64,000 nucleotides of DNA from Palsa-1439 sp050015495 (lineage in GTDB: Bacteria; Verrucomicrobiota; Verrucomicrobiia; Palsa-1439), in assembly GCA_050015495.1 (NCBI GenBank), contig JBEKBH010000006.1, positions 62,001 to 126,000 on the forward strand, written 5' to 3'. The notes below the pieces were generated by a model. The model was not told where the DNA came from. It searched no databases and saw only the letters and a program-made list of their open reading frames with translations. Of the stretch, positions 1 through 9,488 are shown in pieces. The position numbers and the translations under genes are program-made. Within the stretch, counting starts at the first letter, position 1, and each line of letters begins with the position of its first letter.

Positions 1-2078
1 TGAAGCCCTATCTCCCGTGGCGTTTCCGCATGGGGCTGCGGCGGGTCTTTGCGCGGCGAACGTTGCGGGCCTACAAGGATGTGTGGCCGATCAACCCGGC
101 CGCCGGCCGACCACCCAAGAACTGGCCCGGCTGGCCGGACGGCAAGAAATTCGCCCTGGCACTCACGCACGATGTGGAAGGCGCCCGGGGGATCAGCAAG
201 ATCCACCACCTGATGGCGCTCGAGATGAAGCTCGGGTTCCAGTCATCGTTCAACTTCGTTCCGGAAGGCGAATGCGATATCCCGCGGGAATTGCGCGCCG
301 AGTTGGTTCGGAATGGTTTCGAGGTGGGGGTGCATGATCTTCACCACGACGGCAAACTGTTCTGGGATCGTGCAGAGTTTGCCCGAAAGGCCAAACGCAT
401 CAACTCCTACCTGAACGAGTGGGGTTCCTGCGGGTTCCGCTCGGCGTTCATGCACCACAATCTCGATTGGGTTCACGACCTGGAAATCCTCTATGATGCG
501 TCCACGTTCGATACCGACCCGTTTGAACCGCAGCCGGATGGCGTCACCACGATCTTTCCGTTCTGGATGCCGGGCGCGGACGGACGGGGATATGTGGAGC
601 TGCCCTACACCTTGCCCCAGGACTCCACGCTGTTCCTGCTGTTGAAGGAATCGTCCCCCGAGATCTGGAAGAGGAAACTCGATTGGATCGTCGAGTGCGG
701 TGGCATGGCGCTGGTGAACGTGCATCCCGATTACATCAGCTTCGACGAGTCCACAAAGACGAATCGGAGCTTTCCCCACGCGCATTATCAGGAGTTCTTG
801 CAATACGTCCGCGAGAAGTACGCGAATCTCTACTGGCAGGCTCTCCCGCGCGATGTGGCCAAATTCTGCGAGGTTCTCCGGCCAGAGAGACCGGTGGTGT
901 CCAGCCGTCGGGTGTGCATGCTGACCCACTCGATTTATGAGAGTGACAACCGCGTGATGCGCTATGCGGAGGCGTTGACCGAGCGAGGTGACGAAGTCGA
1001 CGTGTTGTGCGTGAAGCGGGACCTTGACCAACCGGATACCGAGACCATCAACCGGGTCCGGATACACCGCATCCTGCGACGATCTCGCAAGCGCGCCAAA
1101 GGCCAGACATTCTATCTGCTGCCGCTTCTGCGGTTCTGGCTGAACTCCGCGGTGTCGCTGACCTGGAGAAACCTGAAACGTCGGTACGACCTGATCCATG
1201 TTCATAACGTGCCCGATTTCCTCGTGTTTGCCGCTTGGGGTCCCAAGTTGACGGGGGCGAAGGTGATTCTGGATATTCACGATATCGTACCGGAGTTCTA
1301 CGGCAGCAAATTCGGCAAACAGGAAGACACGACGGTCGTCCGCATGCTGAAATGGATGGAGCGCCTGTCGGCCCAGTACGCCGACCACGTGATCATCGCC
1401 AACCACCTGTGGATCGACAAATACGCGCAACGGACCCGCACCAATGGTAAATGCTCCGTTTTGATCAACTACGTGGATACGCGAATCTTCCAACGCCGTC
1501 CGCGGACGCGGCACGAGGGCAAGCAGGTCATTCTGTTTCCCGGCGGCCTGCAATGGCACCAGGGACTGGATATCGCCATCCGCGCCATGCCCAAGATCAG
1601 CGCGCGGATACCCGAGGCCGAACTGCACATTTACGGGGATGGCAACATGAAGGAGGGCTTGGTGGCGCTGGCCCAGGAATTGGGATTGAACGGGCATGTC
1701 CGCTTCTTCAATCCACTGCCGGTACGTCAGATCGCCGCGATCATGGCCAATGCCGACGTTGGTGTGGTCCCCAAACGAGCGGATTCATTCGGCAACGAAG
1801 CCTACAGCACAAAGATCATGGAGTTCATGTCCTTGCAGGTGCCCGTTGTCGTGTCGAACACCAAGATCGACCAATATTATTTCGATGACTCGGGAGTGCG
1901 CTTTTTCGAATCCGGTAATCCGGACGCACTCGCCGACGCCGTGTGCGAAGTATTGCGCAACCCGGAGTTGCGTCAGCAAATGGTGGAGCGGGCGTCGGAA
2001 CACGCGGCCCGCAACGACTGGGCAACTGCTAAGGTGGAATACCTGAAGCTGGTGGACGGCTTGTGTGCGGAGAAGTAG
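1..2078 (+). CDS. Polysaccharide deacetylase-like / GT4 glycosyltransferase fusion (5' end cut by window)
   Basis: The reading frame is open to the left edge. The two bases 'tg' at 1-2 followed by AAG fit an NTG start lying one base outside the window, giving an N-terminus MKPYLPWRFRMGLRR. The first in-window ATG is at 30. The N-terminal part (about residues 45-290) is deacetylase-like, with THDVE for the metal-binding Asp and VGVHDLHH for the His pair. From about residue 300 a family-4 glycosyltransferase follows, with FPGGLQWHQGLDIAIRAM in the nucleotide-sugar domain and an E-x7-E type motif around EAYSTKIMEF. Such a protein would deacetylate or bind a glycan and add a sugar on the cytoplasmic side during exopolysaccharide assembly. 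The fusion is directly visible; substrates are unknown. It is the first of a run of sugar-assembly genes on this strand. Confidence 0.85.
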   Translation, partial: KPYLPWRFRMGLRRVFARRTLRAYKDVWPINPAAGRPPKNWPGWPDGKKFALALTHDVEGARGISKIHHLMALEMKLGFQSSFNFVPEGECDIPRELRAELVRNGFEVGVHDLHHDGKLFWDRAEFARKAKRINSYLNEWGSCGFRSAFMHHNLDWVHDLEILYDASTFDTDPFEPQPDGVTTIFPFWMPGADGRGYVELPYTLPQDSTLFLLLKESSPEIWKRKLDWIVECGGMALVNVHPDYISFDESTKTNRSFPHAHYQEFLQYVREKYANLYWQALPRDVAKFCEVLRPERPVVSSRRVCMLTHSIYESDNRVMRYAEALTERGDEVDVLCVKRDLDQPDTETINRVRIHRILRRSRKRAKGQTFYLLPLLRFWLNSAVSLTWRNLKRRYDLIHVHNVPDFLVFAAWGPKLTGAKVILDIHDIVPEFYGSKFGKQEDTTVVRMLKWMERLSAQYADHVIIANHLWIDKYAQRTRTNGKCSVLINYVDTRIFQRRPRTRHEGKQVILFPGGLQWHQGLDIAIRAMPKISARIPEAELHIYGDGNMKEGLVALAQELGLNGHVRFFNPLPVRQIAAIMANADVGVVPKRADSFGNEAYSTKIMEFMSLQVPVVVSNTKIDQYYFDDSGVRFFESGNPDALADAVCEVLRNPELRQQMVERASEHAARNDWATAKVEYLKLVDGLCAEK

Positions 2079-2221
2079 GGCCAGCAGTCCATCGGTTGGT
2101 GGAGCGGATGGCGGTGGATCAGCGCGGCCAAAAACCCGGTGCCATGTGAGTTTGCCAGCGCGGCTGGATCGGTCGTGCGGTTCGACAGTCAATCCCTCGG
2201 ATTTCCCCGTGTGGCGGTAGT

Positions 2222-3118
2222 ATGCGCCTCGACCGTCTCATTACCTTGGGCCTCGTCCAGCCGATTCATCGAGCGGTGTCGGGTCCGAGGCGCGTCCAAT
2301 TGCCGATCCTCATGTATCACAGCATTTCCGAGGGTGCGGAAAGCGCCGTGTCGCCCTACTATCGCACCGCCACCCGCCCGTCGATCTTCGCGCAACATAT
2401 GGATCTGTTGCGCGTCGAAGGTTATCGGGTGGTAAGTCTGCAAGCCGGGTTGACGGAGTTTCGTTCCGCGTGCGGCGATAGGGAAAAAACGGTGGTCCTG
2501 ACGTTCGACGACGGTCTGCGTGATTTCTACACCAACGCCTTTCCCATCTTGCAGAAGCACGGACAGACGGCCTCGGTCTTTTTGCCGACCGCGTACATTG
2601 GAGATCAGCCGGGTCATTTCAAGGGTCAGGAATGCATGACGTGGAGTGAAGCCCGGGAACTGCACGAGGCGGGAATCGAGATCGGCTCCCACACTGTCAA
2701 TCATCCCCGGCTCTACGAACTTGGGATTGATGAAATCCGCGCGGAACTGGCGAATTCGAAGGCGGTGATTGAGGACCGGCTCGGCAGCGCGGTCGTCTCG
2801 TTCGCCTATCCGTACGCGTTTCCTGGCGCGGACCGGTCGTTTGTGCGGGCGTTCAGCGACATGGTGGCGCAGACGGGCTACCGCTACTGTGTGACCACAG
2901 CACTGGGATGCGTGAAACCCGGCGATGACGCCCATTGTTTGAAGCGGCTGCCGGCCAATTCCTCCGACGACGCCGCCTTGTTCCGGGCGAAACTGGAAGG
3001 CTGCTACGATTGGCTGGGGGTGCCGCAACGCGCGTTCAAGAGCTGGAAGCTGCGGTTCCTGGATTCCGGGAAGCGGGGAAACGGTTCTTCGGGCTCCACG
3101 GGAGCCTCGCTGAATTAG
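2222..3118 (+). CDS. NodB-type polysaccharide deacetylase
   Basis: The product is 298 aa, with no signal peptide obvious. The carbohydrate esterase family 4 core is clear: TFDDG at residues 94-98 (catalytic and metal Asp), then SHTVNHPRL with His157 and His161 as metal ligands, and FAYPYAF as the third motif. The family removes N-acetyl or O-acetyl groups from polysaccharides or lipid-linked sugars. Deacetylases of this kind are regular members of exosortase-associated exopolysaccharide loci. The next gene starts 6 bp downstream, so they are cotranscribed. The start ATG at 2222 is the only good one upstream of the conserved MYHSIS segment. Confidence 0.9.
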   Translation: MRLDRLITLGLVQPIHRAVSGPRRVQLPILMYHSISEGAESAVSPYYRTATRPSIFAQHMDLLRVEGYRVVSLQAGLTEFRSACGDREKTVVLTFDDGLRDFYTNAFPILQKHGQTASVFLPTAYIGDQPGHFKGQECMTWSEARELHEAGIEIGSHTVNHPRLYELGIDEIRAELANSKAVIEDRLGSAVVSFAYPYAFPGADRSFVRAFSDMVAQTGYRYCVTTALGCVKPGDDAHCLKRLPANSSDDAALFRAKLEGCYDWLGVPQRAFKSWKLRFLDSGKRGNGSSGSTGASLN

Positions 3119-3124
3119 GACCGG

Positions 3125-4012
3125 GTGATCGGCGTGACCCCGAGCTATATCATTATCACCCCCGTACGCAACGAGGGGCAATATCTCCAGACCACGATTG
3201 ATTCCGTGGTCGCGCAGACCCTGAGACCGCGAACATGGGTCATTGTCGATGACGGATCCACGGATGACACGGGCAACCTCATCGACGCGGCAGCGCAGCA
3301 GTATTCCTGGATCAAGGCCGTCCACCGACCCGACCGGGGGTTTCGCAAGCAGGGCGGTGGGGTCATTGAGACCTTCTACGACGGCTTCAAGCTGGTGGCG
3401 GGGGAGTCGTGGGATTTTCTGGTCAAACTGGATGGGGACCTTTCATTCGACCGTGATTATTTCGAGAAATGTCTGGGCCAATTCGCCGATGACCCGAAAC
3501 TGGGGGTTGGGGGAGGGAGCATCTATTCCAAGGTTGACGGAATCACGGTGGAGGATTCGCCGAGCGATCCATCGTTCCACGTCCGGGGCGCCACCAAGAT
3601 TTATCGGCGGGCAACCTGGGAGGCCATCGGCGGTCTGATCCAGGCGCCCGGCTGGGACAGTCTGGATGAACTCAAGGCGAACATGCTCGGGTGGAAAACG
3701 CGGTCATTCCGCGACCGGCGTCTGTTCCAGCATCGGGGGACCGGAGCCGTGGATGGAGCCTGGAAGACCTCGGTTAAGAACGGACGCGCCAATTACGTGG
3801 TGGGTTATCACCCGCTGTTCATGTTTTGCAAGTGCGCACGGCGGTTGCTCGAACGGCCGTACGGCGCGGCCGCGGCCGGCCTCTGGTACGGCTACTGGTC
3901 GGGATATTTCTCCAGTACGGAGCGGATTCGCGAGCGGGATGTGATCCGGTATGTCCGACGCGAGCAGATGCGGCGACTGTTCCTCCGCGAAAGCATCTGG
4001 GCGCAAAAATAG
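3125..4012 (+). CDS. Family 2 glycosyltransferase
   Basis: The product is 295 aa from a GTG start 6 bp after the preceding stop. The GT-A fold signature is at the N-terminus: YIIITPVRNEG, then VIVDDGSTDDTG, and a DGD-type metal site in VKLDGDLSF. The C-terminal third (QAPGWDSLDELKAN and on) resembles the acceptor half of GT2 enzymes that act on a lipid-linked oligosaccharide, and no long membrane segment is seen. The likely role is transfer of one sugar from a nucleotide donor to the growing repeat unit at the inner membrane. Acceptor and donor cannot be read from sequence. Confidence 0.88.
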   Translation: MIGVTPSYIIITPVRNEGQYLQTTIDSVVAQTLRPRTWVIVDDGSTDDTGNLIDAAAQQYSWIKAVHRPDRGFRKQGGGVIETFYDGFKLVAGESWDFLVKLDGDLSFDRDYFEKCLGQFADDPKLGVGGGSIYSKVDGITVEDSPSDPSFHVRGATKIYRRATWEAIGGLIQAPGWDSLDELKANMLGWKTRSFRDRRLFQHRGTGAVDGAWKTSVKNGRANYVVGYHPLFMFCKCARRLLERPYGAAAAGLWYGYWSGYFSSTERIRERDVIRYVRREQMRRLFLRESIWAQK

Positions 4013-4024
4013 GTGGGGGCGCGT

Positions 4025-5923
4025 ATGTGCGGCATATCGGGGAAATTTATCTATCGCGAGAGCGCGAGCGTTGACGCCGGGTTGATGCAACGTATGACCC
4101 GTCTTCTGGCCCACCGGGGCCCGGACGGGGACGGGCATTACGTCCAGGGAAGCATCGGTCTGGGACATCGACGGCTCTCCATTATCGACTTGTCTACGGG
4201 AGGCCAGCCCCTCGCGAACGAGGACGATACGGTCTGGATCGTGTTCAACGGAGAGATTTATAACTTCCACGAGCTTCGGGAGGGGCTGATCAAACGGGGG
4301 CATGTGTTTCGCACGAAGTCCGACACGGAGGTCATCGTTCATCTGTACGAAGACGAGGGGCCCGAGTGCGTCCAGCAGCTCCGCGGAATGTTTGCCTTCG
4401 CCATTTGGGACGCGAAGCGACGCCGCTTGTTCGTGGCCCGCGACCGGGTGGGCATCAAGCCGCTGTATTATTTCGACGATGGCCGCGCGTTGTGGTTCGC
4501 TTCGGAATTGAAAGCCATCCTGGCCGATCCATCCGTTCGCCGCGAGGTGAACGTGACGGCGATTCGAAGGTTTCTGGCGTTCAACTATCTGCCGGGCGAG
4601 GAAACGCTGTTTCAGGGCCTGTGCAAGCTCCTGCCCGGCCACTATCTGATCGCCGAAACATCGGGTGTCACCACCCATCAGTATTGGGACCTTCGGTTTC
4701 CCGAGTCACGCCCATCGATGTCCTTCGACCGAGCCGTCGACCAACTTCACGACCTGTTGCGCGTGACCGTACGCGACCACATGATTGCGGACGTTCCCGT
4801 GGGAGTTCTGCTGAGCGGCGGGGTTGATTCGTCCGCCATCACCAGCCTGGCAGTTCAGGCGACGGACAAGCAGATCAAGACGTTCACCGTCGGCTTTGAT
4901 GGCGCCGAGGTCGTCGATGAACGGCCGTTCGCCCGAATGGTCGCCGAGAAGTTCGGCACCGACCATTATGACATCAGCATCTCGGAGGACGATTTTTGGG
5001 ATTTTCTTCCGTCGTATGTGTGGCACATGGAAGATCCCGTCTGTGAACCGCCGGCCGTGGCGCTCTACCACGTTTCCAAACTCGCGCGTCAGCACGTCAA
5101 GGTGTTGTTGTCGGGCGAGGGTGGGGATGAGGCATTTGCCGGGTACCCGAATTACCCCCACATGCTGAAACTGGACCGCATCCGCGCGGCGCTGGGGCCC
5201 CTGGCGCGGCCGGTCGGCGGCGTGGCCGCCCGCGCGGGCGCGTGGCTGGGAAACGAGCGGGCGCACCGATACGGGAACGCGCTGGGTCGTCCGTTGGCGG
5301 ACTGCTACTACAGCCGCACCTCGGGTCCGACGGGCTTCTTCCAGCAGCAGGCAAACGAATTCTTCACGCCGGAGTTCCTGACGACCAGCCAGTCTCTCGC
5401 GCCGGCGCGGGAGATCGCGGACTTGTTGAAGCCCGCGGCCAACTGGGGCCTGCTCGACCAGATGTTGTACGTCGACACCAAGACGTGGCTGCCGGACGAT
5501 CTCCTCGTGAAAGCGGACAAAATGACGATGGCCAATTCCGTGGAATTGCGCGTGCCGCTGCTGGACCATGTGGTGATGGAGTTTGCGGCGTCTCTTCCTC
5601 CCCATTTCAAAGTGGGCGCGGGGGACACGAAGCGCGTGCTCAAGGCCACGTTCGCCAAATTGCTGCCGAAAGAAGTTTTGAAGCGAAAGAAGGCGGGATT
5701 TCCGGTGCCGTACGGGATGTGGCTGCGCAACGGGCTCAAAGACCGGGTCGGAGACATCCTGCTGTCGGATCGTGCGGCATCCCGAGGCTATTTTCAGAAA
5801 GGCGAGATCCAGCGCCTGTTGCAGGCGGATTCGCGGTCCGGCCGGTTCGGCAAAGCGATTTTTTCGCTGTTGGTGGTCGAGTTGTGGCATCGGGCGTTTG
5901 TGGACGGTGGCCGTGCCATCTGA
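4025..5923 (+). CDS. AsnB-type glutamine-dependent amidotransferase (exosortase-locus type)
   Basis: I place the start at ATG 4025 rather than the in-frame GTG at 4013. Class II amidotransferases need Cys directly after the initiator Met, and ATG 4025 gives MCGISGKF. The product is 632 aa. The N-terminal glutaminase domain has RGPDGDG and NGEIYN. The synthase domain has the PP-loop SGGVDSS at residues 264-270. The enzyme transfers glutamine nitrogen to a carboxylate activated with ATP. In exosortase/EPS loci this subfamily probably amidates a sugar acid or a related substituent rather than making free asparagine; that role is inferred from context. Confidence 0.92.
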   Translation: MCGISGKFIYRESASVDAGLMQRMTRLLAHRGPDGDGHYVQGSIGLGHRRLSIIDLSTGGQPLANEDDTVWIVFNGEIYNFHELREGLIKRGHVFRTKSDTEVIVHLYEDEGPECVQQLRGMFAFAIWDAKRRRLFVARDRVGIKPLYYFDDGRALWFASELKAILADPSVRREVNVTAIRRFLAFNYLPGEETLFQGLCKLLPGHYLIAETSGVTTHQYWDLRFPESRPSMSFDRAVDQLHDLLRVTVRDHMIADVPVGVLLSGGVDSSAITSLAVQATDKQIKTFTVGFDGAEVVDERPFARMVAEKFGTDHYDISISEDDFWDFLPSYVWHMEDPVCEPPAVALYHVSKLARQHVKVLLSGEGGDEAFAGYPNYPHMLKLDRIRAALGPLARPVGGVAARAGAWLGNERAHRYGNALGRPLADCYYSRTSGPTGFFQQQANEFFTPEFLTTSQSLAPAREIADLLKPAANWGLLDQMLYVDTKTWLPDDLLVKADKMTMANSVELRVPLLDHVVMEFAASLPPHFKVGAGDTKRVLKATFAKLLPKEVLKRKKAGFPVPYGMWLRNGLKDRVGDILLSDRAASRGYFQKGEIQRLLQADSRSGRFGKAIFSLLVVELWHRAFVDGGRAI

Positions 5924-5951
5924 TGTCATTGGGGAAGAACCGGGTCGCCAG

Positions 5952-7148
5952 ATGAATCGCGGAAGCAAACCAGTGCGGGTCCTGTACAGTTTCCCGCTCA
6001 AACTCGGCGCAAGCCGGATCTGCACCACCGCGTGGTACCAGGTGGATGGACTGGCAGCCGCTGGCGCCGACGTCACGGCGTTCCCCGCGTCCATTATTCG
6101 CTCGCTGCCGGCCAACGTGAAGATCAGGCCGACGCTGGCCCGGGGCAAACTTCGGGTGCCGCACAAATTACTGGGCCGGATGGCCTATGCCCGTCTGCAC
6201 GACGGGATCGTGGCGCGACGAATCGAAGGAATGGCCGGCCAGATCGACATCATTCACGCCTGGCCGTTAGGGTCGGTGGAAACGCTCCGAACCGCCGCGC
6301 GCCTGGGAATCCCGACGGTGCTGGAGCGGTGCAATGCGCACACCCGGTTCGCGTACGAGGTTGTCGCGCAGGAATGCGATCGCCTCGGCGTGCCCCTACC
6401 GGCCGACCACGAGCACGCCTACAACGCCGAGTTCCTGGCCAGGGAAGAGGAGGAGTACCGACTCGCGTTCCGGCTTTTGTGCCCGTCGGATTTCGTCGTA
6501 AAAACATTCCTCGACCAGGGGTTCTCCCGCGAGAAACTGGTACGGCATATTTACGGATTCGATGAGACCGTGTTTCATCCCGATACCAGCCCACGCGAGC
6601 CGAAGCGCGGGCTGACAATGTTGTCGGTGGGCGTCTGCGCGGTCCGCAAGGGGCTCCATTACGCGTTGGAAGCGTGGCTCCAATCCCCCGCGTCCCGTGA
6701 AGGCAAGTTTCTGATCGCCGGCGAATTCCTGCCGGCCTACCAGCAAAAGCTCTCGGCCATGCTGGCCCATCCAAGCGTCAAGGTGCTTGGCCATCGTCGT
6801 GACGTGCCTGATTTGATGCGTCACAGCGACATCCTTGTCCTCCCCACCATCGAGGAAGGGTCCCCGTTGGTGTGCATGGAGGCCATGGGGAGTGGGTGTG
6901 TCCCGGTTGTTTCGGATGTATGCTCCGGCATCTGTCGCCATATGGAAAACGCGTTGGTGCATCCCGTGGGCGATGTGGCGACGTTGAGCGAGCACATCAC
7001 GATGTTGCACAACGACCGCGGGCTTCACGAGAAGCTGCGGTGTACCGGGCTCCGCGGTGCGCCGGGGATCACATGGGCTGCAGCCGGGGTTCGATTGCTT
7101 CAGGTTTACGAGGAAGTCGTGCAACAGAATCAACCGTCTCGCAATTAA
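5952..7148 (+). CDS. Family 4 glycosyltransferase
   Basis: The product is 398 aa from ATG 5952; the open frame extends upstream into the amidotransferase gene but that part has no family features. The N-terminal Rossmann half begins VRVLYSFPLKLGASRICTT. The C-terminal half carries TMLSVGVCAVRKGLHYALEA and the E-x7-E motif in EEGSPLVCMEAMGSG, which bind the nucleotide sugar. It is a retaining GT-B enzyme acting on the inner face of the membrane in repeat-unit assembly. The gap to the preceding gene is 28 bp and to the next 9 bp, so it belongs to the same transcript. Confidence 0.88.
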   Translation: MNRGSKPVRVLYSFPLKLGASRICTTAWYQVDGLAAAGADVTAFPASIIRSLPANVKIRPTLARGKLRVPHKLLGRMAYARLHDGIVARRIEGMAGQIDIIHAWPLGSVETLRTAARLGIPTVLERCNAHTRFAYEVVAQECDRLGVPLPADHEHAYNAEFLAREEEEYRLAFRLLCPSDFVVKTFLDQGFSREKLVRHIYGFDETVFHPDTSPREPKRGLTMLSVGVCAVRKGLHYALEAWLQSPASREGKFLIAGEFLPAYQQKLSAMLAHPSVKVLGHRRDVPDLMRHSDILVLPTIEEGSPLVCMEAMGSGCVPVVSDVCSGICRHMENALVHPVGDVATLSEHITMLHNDRGLHEKLRCTGLRGAPGITWAAAGVRLLQVYEEVVQQNQPSRN

Positions 7149-7157
7149 GGAAGTCGA

Positions 7158-7925
7158 ATGTTGCGGGCATTGCGCAAGATCCACCACTACCATTCGGTTC
7201 TCGGCCTCTCGGGGGTTGTGGCCTTCCTGTTCGCAAAGCTGTCAGGTATCCGGCCGCTGCTCTCCAAGAAGCTGGTCGGAATCCGATACCCCGTGTATGT
7301 CCGGGTTGGTACCACCGACATCTCGGTGCTGAAGCAGGTGTTTATCGAACGGCAGTATAGCCTGACAATCCCCATCGAGCCGAAAGTCATCGTCGACGCA
7401 GGGGCCAACATTGGCCTTTCCGCTGTTTTCTTTGCCAACCAGTATCCCGGCGCGGCCATTTTCGCGATTGAGCCCGAACGATCCAACTACGAGATGTTGA
7501 GGAAGAATGCGGCGGCGTACCCCCAGATCCAACCCTTGCACGCGGCGTTGTGGAGTGAGAGCAAAATGATCTGTTTGGTCGATCCTGGGAATGGTCATCA
7601 TGGGTTCCAAACTCTAGAAGGAGACGCGGAGAACCCTGACAATCGCGTCATGATTCCGGCGATGAGCTTGGATGCTCTGATCCAGCAGAAGGGATTGAAG
7701 CGGATCGATCTGCTCAAGATCGACATTGAAGGCGCGGAAAAAGAGGTGTTTGAAAACTCTTCGTCATGGATCGGTGACGTCGGAGTGATTATGGCGGAAT
7801 TGCATGAGCATTTGAAAGCCGGATGCAGTCGGGCGTTTTCCGATGCAACCCGGGGGTTTTCCGAGGCGGCCTCAAAGGGGGAGACGGTTGTGCGCGTGAG
7901 CAAGAGCGCCTCGTCAGTCACCTGA
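7158..7925 (+). CDS. FkbM-family methyltransferase
   Basis: The product is 255 aa. The SAM-binding glycine motif is VDAGANIGLSAVFFA, the acidic motif AIEPERSNYEML, and the later KIDIEGAEKEVF is the hallmark of the FkbM family. These enzymes O-methylate sugars or other hydroxyls. Here a sugar residue of the exopolysaccharide is the natural candidate substrate. It starts 9 bp after the GT4 gene. The C-terminal 30 residues after AELHEH are low in family similarity and may be a tail. Confidence 0.9.
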   Translation: MLRALRKIHHYHSVLGLSGVVAFLFAKLSGIRPLLSKKLVGIRYPVYVRVGTTDISVLKQVFIERQYSLTIPIEPKVIVDAGANIGLSAVFFANQYPGAAIFAIEPERSNYEMLRKNAAAYPQIQPLHAALWSESKMICLVDPGNGHHGFQTLEGDAENPDNRVMIPAMSLDALIQQKGLKRIDLLKIDIEGAEKEVFENSSSWIGDVGVIMAELHEHLKAGCSRAFSDATRGFSEAASKGETVVRVSKSASSVT

Positions 7926-8094
7926 GCATCCCCGTGGTTGAAGAAGCATTAAGATCATCGGCGACAACAATGAATGCGCAGGGATTACACCCAGTGCCAG
8001 TGTCGCCTGAACCGCCGCATTCTGGCAGAGGGGTGCGTCGGGACGTAGATGAACGACGGTATGGCAGCGGCGGCGTGACCCGGACAATTCTCCC

Positions 8095-9417
8095 ATGAAT
8101 GCGATCGGGGCATCTATTCTGACGGCGGTGGCTCTCGTCGTACTGTTTGGTTCACGACGCTGGGCGATCATAGCACTGATGGTGGGCGTGGTGTACGTCC
8201 CGCAGTCGCAACATATTGAGGTCATGAACTTCAATATGTTCTCGGTCCGGTTTCTGGAACTCGCGGGATTCATTCGCGTCCTGTCTCGTGGAGAGTATTC
8301 ATTTTCGAAGCTCAACAAGATCGATCGAGCGCTGCTGCTCCTGTATGCATTCACCGCCATCGTGTTTTCGCTGCGCTCCAGCGAGGGCCAGGCGTTTGTG
8401 ATCGGCACCGCCGTGGACGCCTGGCTGTGCTATTTCACGTTTCGAGGGCTGGTGGTCGACATGGAGGACTTTCGATGGTTCCTGCAGGCGTTCGTTTTCC
8501 TGCTGGCGCCGTACGCCGTGTTGCTCGTGATCGAGACTTTGACAAGGTACAACGTGTTTTCCCTGCTGGGGGGAGGCATGTACGAGTGGGAACGCGAAGG
8601 CAGATTTCGTTGCGTGGGCAGTTTTCGGAATCCGGATTTGTTGGGGACACTGGGGGCGAGCTTCCTTCCTCTGTACATCGGGCTGGCCTGTGGAAAGACG
8701 GGCCGGATTCGGGCGTGCATCGCCGCCGGAGTGTGTTTGGTGATCGTCTGGTCCTCCAACTCTGGCGGGCCGGCCTGCGCCGCGGCTGTTGGCCTGGTGG
8801 GCTGGATGTGTTGGAAAATCCGAACGAATATGCGGTTGGTGCGCTGGGGAATTGTCGGCACGATCCTGCTGGCGGCCCTGCTGATGAAGGCCCCGGTGTG
8901 GTATTTACTGGCGCGCATCAGCGATATTACCGGGGGTGACGGTTACCACCGGGCCTATCTCATAGACGTGTCGTTCCGGCATCTCGGCCAGTGGTGGTTT
9001 GACGGCATCCCCATGAGCGACACGATGGACTGGTTCCCCTACAGTCTGATGACCGGGGCGGATATTACCAATCAGTTCATTTCGTTCGGGCTCAATGCCG
9101 GTATCGGAGCTGTCGGGTTGCTGATTCTGTTGTTGGTTCTGGCATATAGCGCCTTGGGCCGGGCCCTGGAAAGCGTCCGCTCCCACTTTCCTGAGTCGAG
9201 CGACAGCGAATACCTGTTGTGGGGGTTGGGGGTCATGCTGGCCGTACACATTATCAATTGGTTTGGAATCACCTACTTCGACCAGTTCTACGTAATCTGG
9301 TTCATGCAACTGGCGATCATCTCCTGCGTCACAGAGAATGCCGGGGAAACAGGACCGGCGCTCGAAGTGGATGAAGCGGGAGCCTGGCCCGAACACGAAG
9401 AGGCTCTCCGAACTTGA
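8095..9417 (+). CDS. O-antigen polymerase/ligase-like membrane protein (Wzy-type)
   Basis: The product is 440 aa with roughly ten hydrophobic segments, and a large polar loop between about residues 265 and 320 as in Wzy/WaaL proteins. The loop holds SFRHLGQWWFDGIP, a pattern typical of the periplasmic loop of O-antigen polymerases. It would polymerise lipid-linked repeat units on the periplasmic face. It lies between sugar-assembly genes and upstream of a Wzx-type flippase, which supports a Wzx/Wzy-dependent route. Exact distinction between polymerase and ligase cannot be made here. A 169-bp gap precedes it in which I see no gene. Confidence 0.8.
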   Translation: MNAIGASILTAVALVVLFGSRRWAIIALMVGVVYVPQSQHIEVMNFNMFSVRFLELAGFIRVLSRGEYSFSKLNKIDRALLLLYAFTAIVFSLRSSEGQAFVIGTAVDAWLCYFTFRGLVVDMEDFRWFLQAFVFLLAPYAVLLVIETLTRYNVFSLLGGGMYEWEREGRFRCVGSFRNPDLLGTLGASFLPLYIGLACGKTGRIRACIAAGVCLVIVWSSNSGGPACAAAVGLVGWMCWKIRTNMRLVRWGIVGTILLAALLMKAPVWYLLARISDITGGDGYHRAYLIDVSFRHLGQWWFDGIPMSDTMDWFPYSLMTGADITNQFISFGLNAGIGAVGLLILLLVLAYSALGRALESVRSHFPESSDSEYLLWGLGVMLAVHIINWFGITYFDQFYVIWFMQLAIISCVTENAGETGPALEVDEAGAWPEHEEALRT

Positions 9418-9488
9418 CACGGGGCCGGTGACTCGAAGTGTGGGCCGCAACGGCCCCCCGAGACATTCGCTACGTTGACTCCTGCAAC

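Noticed and set aside
243..1697. Long open frame on the minus strand (484 codons)
   Set aside because: It lies entirely opposite the deacetylase/glycosyltransferase fusion and has no recognisable domain; it is a high-G+C shadow frame.
4706..6166. Minus-strand open frame of 486 codons
   Set aside because: It is opposite the amidotransferase gene, Arg/His-rich, with no motifs or ribosome site.
8031..8045. TGGCAG...GTGCG resembling a sigma-54 promoter before the Wzy-like gene
   Set aside because: The GG to GC spacing is 9, not 10, bases.
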